A DNA stretch of 25,813 bases from JAZKAD01 sp040389305. Lineage in GTDB: Bacteria; Pseudomonadota; Alphaproteobacteria; Rickettsiales; Rickettsiaceae. The stretch is taken from assembly GCA_040389305.1 (NCBI GenBank), contig JAZKAD010000062.1:1-25813 (forward strand), given 5' to 3'. The translations under genes were made by a program, and so were the position numbers. Under the pieces are notes generated by a model. That model was not told the DNA's origin, did no database searches, and worked only from the letters and a program-made list of their open reading frames with translations. This document shows, piece by piece, positions 21,601 through 25,813 of this stretch (position 1 is its first letter; every line of letters begins with the position of its first letter).

Positions 21601-23764
21601 CACAACAGCCACTCTAAATACAGGTACTGTTGCTTTGACTGTAGACGCTATCGTTGGTACTGATGCATATGGCACTGCTGGAAACCCACTTAAAGCCATA
21701 CAACTTGCTGGTACAAAATTTGGTGTAGATAAAGTTGTGTATGCAGACATTAAAACTACTGCTAATAATTCAGGTACTGTAAATATTACAGCTTCTAAAG
21801 TTACTGATGTTTATGGTCTTGGTGATGCGACAAATAGTCTTGCTACAGTCGAGGTGACAGGTTCAGGTGCGACATTACATAAGAATGTTTATGCTCGAAA
21901 TATCAACTTCGTAGCAGCTAATGCCGCGGATACTCTTGGTGTAGAAGGTGCTTTAAACGGTAACTTTAACTTTACTGCTACTGGCGGTACACTAAATGTT
22001 CTAGACGGTTGTTCTATCGGTGCCGTAACAAGCGCAGCTCCTACCGGCACTCTTGCTACTATTAACTTTGCTGGTGCTGGCGCTCTGAATGGTCAAGTTG
22101 GCTCTGCAAGTAACGAGCTTGCTGCAGTAAACTTCAAGGGCGCAGAAGGTAAAGTTGCTAAAGTATCTAACGATGTATATGCAGCCTCAATAACACAAGC
22201 TGCTGGTATAGTAGAGCTTCAAAACAACGTAACATTCAATGGTGCTTATAACTTAAATGGCGGTACTGTATCCGTTGGTCAGAAGACATTGACTGTAACT
22301 GGTTTAACTACTGCTACTGGTGTTGTAACGCTTGCTATTACAACAGATGGTACTCAAGCCGGTACTGGTAAATTAGCTCTTTCAGGTGCTGATTTTAGCG
22401 CCGATAGTACATCACAGAGTGCCATTACTATAATCTCAAACACTTTGCCTGAGAATAATACCAAGCTAACAATCTTAACTGTGTCTGGTACGGATGCTAA
22501 GAGCTTAGCAGCGCTTTCAGCATTTGACAGTGATAAAGCGACCGTAAACTTTGCTAATAAATATATAACAGTTGGAGTAGATCAAGGTGTAGCGACTATT
22601 ACTCGTGACACCTCATCTATCAAAACTAGCGTTGCTTCAAGTGGTGGTACTGAAGGCGGTAATGATCTTGCTGCAGGTTTTGCTAATCAAAATGTGACAG
22701 GCCAAGCTGCCATTATATTGAATGATTTGGGCGCTGAAGGTGTTACTGATGCAGAAGTAGCTAACGTTATTAACCGTCTTGCAGCTACTGGTCCTGGCGC
22801 TGCAAGTCAAGCTAATGGAAAAGTTGTTGGTTATACTTCGTCAGCTCTAGGTGTACGTCTTAACGTAGTTACTAACGCTTCTCTAGCATCAGCTGATAAA
22901 GCTGGTGTTGCTGCTGGTGATGCTGCAACAAACCTTGGTGCTTGGGGTAGCGTATTCGGTGGTCGTGGTACACAGCAAAGCTACAAAGAAGTTGTTGGAT
23001 TCAAGTCTAACGTTCAAGGTGGTATCATAGGTTTTGATGCGGCAATCAACGATTCAACAATAATCGGTGTTGCAGCAACTATGGCTCAAACTAAGGTTAA
23101 GTTTAAAGACATTAAGGTTGGAGACAAAACCAAAGCAACGTCATACCTGTTCGCAGGTTATGGTGTGCATGAATTCGGTAATAACTGGCTCGTGCAAGGT
23201 GCTGCTATGATGGGCAACAGCTCTATCAAAAACACATCTCTTCTTGGTGTAGGTAACACCCTAGTAGGTACTGGTAAATTTGATTCCATGAGTTATTCCG
23301 CTGAAGTACTTGGCGGATACAGATTCAACACTGGTGAGACAGGTTCTGTAATACCAATGACTGGTCTAAGATTTGTTAGAACTACTGACAGTGCTTACAC
23401 AGTAACTGGTGCTGGTGCTTATAACACTTCATCGAAAGAAGTATCAAGAGACAAAGTTGTGGGTGTTATCGGAGCGAGAGCTTCTATGACTACTGAAATA
23501 GAGAACATGGCTATTACTCCTGAGTTCCATGCTTCTATGGACTACGACTTTAAAGCGAAAGCTCCTAAAGTTGATGTAAGACTAAATGGTCTTACAGGCT
23601 CAATAGCAACTAAAGGATCTAAGCCTTCAAAAGTAACATGGAATCTTGGTACTAGCGTAACAGCTGCATCAGGTGCTATGGAATACGGCATTGGTTATGA
23701 TTCACAATTGTCTAATAAATACATTGGACATCAAGGATCGCTTAAAGTTCGCGTGAACTTCTAA
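18602..23764 (+). CDS. OmpB/Sca-like autotransporter (type Va surface protein), 1720 aa
   Basis: This is a large surface protein of the kind Rickettsia uses for adhesion and as an S-layer-like coat. It has a signal peptide (residues 1-30, KK start, hydrophobic core, ASA cleavage site). A very long passenger (about 31-1380) is rich in Thr, Gly, Ala and Asn in beta-helix-type repeats. A linker helix region follows, then a C-terminal autotransporter barrel (about 1444-1720, from NLGAWGSVFGG to a terminal Phe in KVRVNF, alternating strands). Four repeats of 91-93 residues lie at 432-800, and a motif of the form VGxxxNxLxxV recurs about ten times, as in rickettsial OmpB. AGG (18590-18592) is the ribosome site. 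Codons GGT, GCT and ACT dominate, as in a highly expressed gene. A strong terminator follows. Which Sca class it belongs to is unresolved. Confidence 0.9.
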   Translation: MTNNKKLLKGLLAGASALTVVMGSANIASAAAVNVAAAGPTSTLARGGALTIVGNGGWGTANTATNAGDWIHFGTAGPLALTIDQTGAVIQGIDTDKGGSIITNATTVSIGSMYDKTTGNNGAFTITVGAGNTLTFTGTAFNGGNTNSYANAGATKLGSGSTLSLASTQVAALTLVGGTTIDGAAANNGTLLISTANGAVTVGGTVGATNSLAAVNITNATNTTAFSLATKTRIINNSDAANNGATTFTGLVSSDADLAITSGKGAMSFNAGITAATNLAITGGVGLVTVAGAAATTTAGAMTITGGAGGVTTAAITVGGANDLTVTTGTGAVTMAAITSGRDVVFAAGGTGAIIAGGVITAQRNITIDASAHTVDVTGVVSTVANNGDIIVSNATNAVTFTVAPAANGTGSLKVGAGAGGVILSAGITDNIQFTGDGKVTLATTQNINGNITTTTTNNGTITIVAGVGSTITGTVGASGKALKALTSNAAGGTTHTVTADVYAATTTVNAGILALGGNLTGALNFAADGTVTLAAGKNITGNITTTTTSNGTITLADGNTTITGTVGASDKVLKVLTSAATVNNTTTVTGDIYAATVTANTGTLALQGNLTGALNFAADGKVTLGADANITGAITTIAGAGNGTITVADGDSTIKGTVGVAGNVLKALTSNVGAGNTHTVTGAIYAATTTVGGVGTLALSDSLTGALNFAADGTVTLASGKSITGAITTAADNTGTISGASGLTAGNTVTLTGAVGASGSALAAVDVGAAKLVTTSNLFAHSVTAGTITLGAGNTNIVYTDGGKIVVAGANKFLGTTGGFVTNLGKLASFQVTGANTATFEDGVDLNATAITGTGTLTFSGTHAVTGPIGSSGAAAAAINVATAATFTGGDIYSTAGIVFTANGTANLAGNLKVGGVATIAGTVANGGSGTVNFTNAQGTAVVVDGSVGTAANALKLVQVGAGDVVFSKAANMGVASVKFANDSTLTLTGYAGNTGTAFTTATLNTGTVALTVDAIVGTDAYGTAGNPLKAIQLAGTKFGVDKVVYADIKTTANNSGTVNITASKVTDVYGLGDATNSLATVEVTGSGATLHKNVYARNINFVAANAADTLGVEGALNGNFNFTATGGTLNVLDGCSIGAVTSAAPTGTLATINFAGAGALNGQVGSASNELAAVNFKGAEGKVAKVSNDVYAASITQAAGIVELQNNVTFNGAYNLNGGTVSVGQKTLTVTGLTTATGVVTLAITTDGTQAGTGKLALSGADFSADSTSQSAITIISNTLPENNTKLTILTVSGTDAKSLAALSAFDSDKATVNFANKYITVGVDQGVATITRDTSSIKTSVASSGGTEGGNDLAAGFANQNVTGQAAIILNDLGAEGVTDAEVANVINRLAATGPGAASQANGKVVGYTSSALGVRLNVVTNASLASADKAGVAAGDAATNLGAWGSVFGGRGTQQSYKEVVGFKSNVQGGIIGFDAAINDSTIIGVAATMAQTKVKFKDIKVGDKTKATSYLFAGYGVHEFGNNWLVQGAAMMGNSSIKNTSLLGVGNTLVGTGKFDSMSYSAEVLGGYRFNTGETGSVIPMTGLRFVRTTDSAYTVTGAGAYNTSSKEVSRDKVVGVIGARASMTTEIENMAITPEFHASMDYDFKAKAPKVDVRLNGLTGSIATKGSKPSKVTWNLGTSVTAASGAMEYGIGYDSQLSNKYIGHQGSLKVRVNF
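19895..20994 (+). repeat. four tandem repeats of 273-279 bp in the autotransporter passenger
   Basis: The units begin at 19895, 20171, 20444 and 20723, spaced by 276, 273 and 279 bp (92, 91 and 93 codons), always in frame. CTTAACTTCGCAGCAGACGG is identical at 20171, 20444 and 20723. AAAGCCCTAACATCTAATG is shared by units 1 and 3 (20051 and 20600). The fourth unit decays in its second half. Confidence 0.85.
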
Positions 23765-23782
23765 GCTGACTACAATACTATT

Positions 23783-23810
23783 GCCACCCCTTGCGAAAGT
23801 GAGGGGTGGC
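23783..23810 (+). terminator. strong Rho-independent terminator of the autotransporter gene
   Basis: GCCACCCCT (23783-23791) pairs with AGGGGTGGC (23802-23810). The stem continues inward through two G-U wobbles and a C-G pair to a GAAA tetraloop (23795-23798), giving about 12 pairs, and is followed by TCTTTAAT. It starts 19 bp after the stop codon. Confidence 0.85.
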
Positions 23811-23829
23811 TCTTTAATACTCCCCTCTT

Positions 23830-24327
23830 ATGAAGATCACCGCAGAACTCATAAAATCCCACGCGCCTTGGAAAAAGCACAAGGATATCAATCTTCGTCT
23901 CGTAAAGTCCGTTCTAGCACAAACACTCAAACATTTTCCGAAATATAAAGATACCCAAGAAATAGAGATAGCAATTCTGCTCACAGATAACTCATATATG
24001 CAATCGCTCAATCTTGAGTTTCGTGACAAAAATAAACCAACAAATGTCCTATCTTTCCCTGGCATTGCTATAGCCCCCAAGGACATACTTGAATTTATTC
24101 CGCCAAAGGATTACATGTATTTGGGTGATATTGCATTTGGCTACGAGGCGATTTGTAGCGAAGCATCGGAAGGAGAAAAAGCGTTCCAAGATCATTTTAC
24201 GCATTTGCTAATTCATGGCATCTTACACTTACTCGGCTTAGATCATATGCAAGAATCTGACGCAAAAGTTATGCAAGACTTAGAGGTCGAAATATTAAAG
24301 AGCTTTAAAATTGTCTCTCCTTATTAA
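23830..24327 (+). CDS. ybeY: endoribonuclease YbeY
   Basis: YbeY (165 aa) is a zinc-dependent single-strand RNase involved in 16S rRNA 3' maturation and ribosome quality control. The defining motif H-x3-H-x5-H is complete as HGILHLLGLDH, with zinc ligands H129, H133 and H139. RDKNKPTNVLSFP (residues 65-77) and YLGDIAFGYE (97-106) are the other conserved blocks. Length is typical. The ATG lies 65 bp after the autotransporter gene, right behind the terminator, with no strong ribosome site. The gene is followed by tlyC, as ybeY precedes ybeX/corC in many proteobacteria. Confidence 0.95.
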   Translation: MKITAELIKSHAPWKKHKDINLRLVKSVLAQTLKHFPKYKDTQEIEIAILLTDNSYMQSLNLEFRDKNKPTNVLSFPGIAIAPKDILEFIPPKDYMYLGDIAFGYEAICSEASEGEKAFQDHFTHLLIHGILHLLGLDHMQESDAKVMQDLEVEILKSFKIVSPY

Positions 24328-24352
24328 CTCACTCAATTACTACAGCAAGCTT

Positions 24353-24381
24353 TTGTAAATCAAACCACTAACATTTATATA
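24353..24381 (+). promoter_or_regulatory. candidate tlyC promoter
   Basis: TTGTAA (24353-24358) and TATATA (24376-24381), spacer 17 bp, lie so close to the ATG at 24388 that the transcript would be leaderless or nearly so. No Shine-Dalgarno precedes the ATG. Confidence 0.35.
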
Positions 24382-24387
24382 AAATAT

Positions 24388-25236
24388 ATGCCCAAAAATT
24401 CCAAAAAAACAGACTACCCCTCGGGAACAGCATTGCTTCGCAAGATAAAATCTTGGTTCAAACCCAAAACTCCGGACCTAGTCCACGGCGCACTTCGTAA
24501 TCTTCAGAGTAAAAGCAAAAAGATGTCCGAAGGTGAAAAGCATTTGCTTGGCAATTTTCTTAAGTTTTGTAATAAGACAGTAGAAGACGTAATGATTCCA
24601 AGGTCGGATATCTTCGCACTTAGCACAAAAGCAAGCTTGACTGATCTCACTAGCGCCATTAGCAAGCATTCTCACACAAGAACCTTGATATACCAAGACA
24701 ACCTGGACAATATAGTTGGCTTCATCCATATCAAAGACCTCTTTGAAGTTTTATCGCACAACCGCAGCTTTTCTGTAAAAAAATTGATGCGAAAGGTAAT
24801 AGTGTCCGCGCCTTCCATGAAGCTAATTGATCTTTTGGCTGAAATGCAAAAAAAACGCACTCATATAGCAGTCGTGATTGATGAATATGGAGGCACCGAT
24901 GGTATAGCGACCATTGAGGACATCATGGAGGCCATTGTAGGTGAGATTGAGGATGAGCATGATGATATGGATGAAAATCATTCTTACGTCTCGCTGAGTA
25001 GTGGAGAGGTCCTCGCAAACGCAAGGGTAGAAATCGAGGAATTAGAGCAAGCGCTTTCAATTACACTTCGCAATGAAGATGATGAATGTGATACTATAGG
25101 GGGGCTTGTGCTTCTTCGCACTGGACATATTCCTAAAAAAGGAGAGATTATAGCAATCTCAGAGAAGGTTAGCGTTGAAGTAATGGAGTCCACTCCGAGA
25201 GTATTAAAAAAGGTAAAGATTACCTTGACGCAATAA
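24388..25236 (+). CDS. tlyC: TlyC/CorC-family CBS-domain protein (hemolysin C homologue)
   Basis: This 282-aa protein has three parts: a first CBS domain (about 64-122, VEDVMIPRSDIFALS to GFIHIKDLFEVL), a second CBS domain (about 126-190, RKVIVSAPSMKLIDLLAEMQKKRTHIAVVIDEYGGTDGIATIEDIMEAIVGEI), and a C-terminal CorC/HlyC domain (about 200-282, VLANARVEIEELEQAL to DTIGGLVLLRTGHIPKKGE). It lacks the N-terminal membrane domain of larger relatives. In Rickettsia the homologue is called TlyC and has been reported to give hemolytic activity when expressed in another host. In enterobacteria the relative CorC/YbeX is linked to Mg2+/Co2+ efflux and sits next to ybeY, as here. Either role is possible; the metal-homeostasis role has better structural logic. 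Confidence 0.92.
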   Translation: MPKNSKKTDYPSGTALLRKIKSWFKPKTPDLVHGALRNLQSKSKKMSEGEKHLLGNFLKFCNKTVEDVMIPRSDIFALSTKASLTDLTSAISKHSHTRTLIYQDNLDNIVGFIHIKDLFEVLSHNRSFSVKKLMRKVIVSAPSMKLIDLLAEMQKKRTHIAVVIDEYGGTDGIATIEDIMEAIVGEIEDEHDDMDENHSYVSLSSGEVLANARVEIEELEQALSITLRNEDDECDTIGGLVLLRTGHIPKKGEIIAISEKVSVEVMESTPRVLKKVKITLTQ

Positions 25237-25268
25237 TAGCAGCTTTCCCCCAGTCACTACTCAGAAAG

Positions 25269-25288
25269 TTAATTTTAAGAATGGTATA
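25269..25288. repeat. solo end of the repeat element found at 5399-5524
   Basis: Twenty bases match 5505-5524 with three differences, in the same orientation. It lacks the palindromic core of the full element, so it is either a remnant or a shared short motif. Confidence 0.4.
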
Positions 25289-25320
25289 AGTCAGGTCAAT
25301 TAAGGCCTGTGCCAGTATGA

Positions 25321-25351
25321 AAAATCTTTCGGGTCTCTTCTCGAAAATTTT
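25321..25351 (+). terminator. possible tlyC terminator
   Basis: AAAATCTTTCG (25321-25331) and CGAAAATTTT (25342-25351) form a 10-bp stem with one bulged C and a 10-nt loop. The stem is AT-rich, and the T-run is part of the stem, so it may be weak. It lies 85 bp after tlyC. Confidence 0.4.
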
Positions 25352-25461
25352 CTATCAAACTAAAAGTCCCCGCAAGGCTTAACTTAAAGGCTATATAAGA
25401 GTTTATTCAAGGATGCATATTTTTTTGTATCAGATAAAATGCAAAAAATGCAAAATAGTGT

Positions 25462-25491
25462 TTGACAGGTGGAGGGGAAATAATATATAAC
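25462..25491 (+). promoter_or_regulatory. 23S rRNA operon promoter
   Basis: A perfect TTGACA (25462-25467) is followed by TATATA (25484-25489, spacer 16) or TATAAC (25486-25491, spacer 18). The leader to the mature 23S end is about 200 nt. The distance and the lack of any gene between them indicate a dedicated rRNA promoter. Confidence 0.75.
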
Positions 25492-25499
25492 CACTCCAC

Positions 25500-25520
25500 G
25501 CAAGTTTGAATTTAACTTGC
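25500..25520 (+). promoter_or_regulatory. hairpin in the 23S leader
   Basis: GCAAGTT (25500-25506) and AACTTGC (25514-25520) form a perfect 7-bp stem with a 7-nt loop near the predicted 5' end of the transcript. A second CAAGTT at 25531-25536 could pair with the right arm instead, so two alternative folds exist. Confidence 0.45.
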
Positions 25521-25618
25521 AGCTGTTTGACAAGTTGATATTAAGTTAAAACTGAAAACACCGCGATAAAAAAATTAATATCGTGAGTGGATACTGAACA
25601 AATCCTAAAGTCTTTTAA

Positions 25619-25631
25619 GTTTAACAATTTA
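25619..25631 (+). promoter_or_regulatory. boxA-like antitermination site in the 23S leader
   Basis: TTTAACAATTTA (25620-25631) matches the core of the boxA element in bacterial rRNA leaders (CTTTAACAATTTA in E. coli). It lies about 70 nt before the mature 23S end, where a NusB/S10 binding site would be expected. Confidence 0.5.
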
Positions 25632-25697
25632 AAGGATAGAAGGTTAGTATTGTGTAGAATTAGTTCTGCATACAGTAAGTGATCTCAAGAATAATAA

Positions 25698-25813
25698 AGT
25701 AAATAAACTAAGAGCATTTGGTGAATGCCTAGGCGCTAGAAGGCGATGAAAGACGTGCTACGCTGCGATAAGCTTCGGGGAGCTGCGAATAAGCTTTGAT
25801 CCGAAGATTTCTG
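25698..25813 (+). rRNA. rrl: 23S ribosomal RNA, 5' end (continues past the window)
   Basis: The sequence AACTAAGAGCATTTGGTGAA followed by TGCCTAGGCG and GGCGATGAAAGACGTGCTA aligns with the 5' domain of 23S rRNA (E. coli GACTAAGCGTACACGGTGGA, then GGCGATGAAGGACGTGCTA). The mature 5' end is placed by counting back from that alignment and may be off by a few bases. There is no 16S gene, tRNA-Ile or tRNA-Ala in the 460 bp upstream; tlyC is the nearest gene. This matches the separation of 16S from 23S-5S genes known in Rickettsiales. Confidence 0.95.

Larger units (their letters stand above)
25237..25461. other. intergenic region between tlyC and the 23S rRNA promoter
   Basis: There is no gene here and no 16S rRNA or tRNA. 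TTAATTTTAAGAATGGTATA at 25269-25288 matches 17 of 20 bases of the right end of the repeat at 5505-5524. A possible terminator hairpin follows at 25321-25351. The rest is AT-rich without recognisable content. Confidence 0.5.

Noticed and set aside
19105..21750. Several long minus-strand open frames inside the autotransporter gene (up to 191 codons)
   Set aside because: They arise from the repetitive GCT/ACT/GGT codons of the sense strand; they have low-complexity Val/Pro/Ala-rich products and no ribosome sites.
25527..25555. Second TTGACA (25527-25532) as another rRNA promoter
   Set aside because: No acceptable -10 element occurs at 16-18 bp; it may simply be part of the leader stem.
25237..25697. 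16S rRNA or tRNA genes upstream of 23S
   Set aside because: Looked for conserved 16S segments and tRNA T-loop patterns and found none.
1..25813. CRISPR array, prophage or toxin-antitoxin system
   Set aside because: No regularly spaced short repeats with variable spacers, no cas, phage structural or recognisable toxin-antitoxin genes were seen.

Overview
The window is a stretch of an AT-rich alphaproteobacterial chromosome that is almost certainly from the order Rickettsiales. Four things point there. ValS is the distinctive rickettsial form. rpsU is divergent from a COQ9/'rpsU-divergently transcribed' gene. A ybeY-tlyC pair is present. A 23S rRNA gene begins at the right edge with its own leader and no 16S or tRNA genes before it, matching the unlinked rRNA genes of this order. 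A giant OmpB/Sca-like autotransporter and a ProP-like MFS carrier also fit. I cannot name the genus from the sequence.

Layout, left to right. (1) 1-456: 3' end of an IS30-family insertion sequence, read in the frame starting at base 1. (2) 569-1285: an unrecognised 238-aa protein with its own promoter and a hairpin terminator. (3) 1646-2499: divergent rpsU and COQ9-family gene sharing overlapping promoters. (4) 2531-5398: MFS carrier, divergent from the ruvA-ruvB operon. (5) 5399-5716: gene-free, holding two copies of a 126-bp-spaced repeat. (6) 5717-14663: valS leading directly into a glycan-modification locus: wecB, a two-part family 2 glycosyltransferase, two tandem family 10 (fucosyltransferase-like) genes, an FkbM methyltransferase and a second family 2 glycosyltransferase. 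(7) 14727-18121: atpG on its own, then MFS and ftsW genes on the minus strand. (8) 18602-23764: the autotransporter gene, followed by a strong terminator. (9) 23830-25236: ybeY and tlyC. (10) 25237-25813: rRNA leader and start of 23S rRNA.

How the parts may work together. WecB would supply UDP-ManNAc. The two family 2 enzymes and the two family 10 enzymes would build a surface or secreted glycan, and the FkbM protein would O-methylate it. ValS, WecB, the first GT2 and the two GT10 genes overlap or nearly touch, so they look like one transcription unit. Three of the glycan enzymes carry an N-terminal membrane anchor. Whether the glycan decorates the autotransporter or a lipid carrier cannot be seen here. 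No GDP-fucose synthesis genes are in the window.

The most unusual signal is in the two GT10 genes. Their last 481 bp, running past the stop codons, are identical except for one silent base, while their upstream halves have diverged. This is a clear trace of recent gene conversion or duplication that keeps one donor-binding half and leaves two different N-terminal halves.
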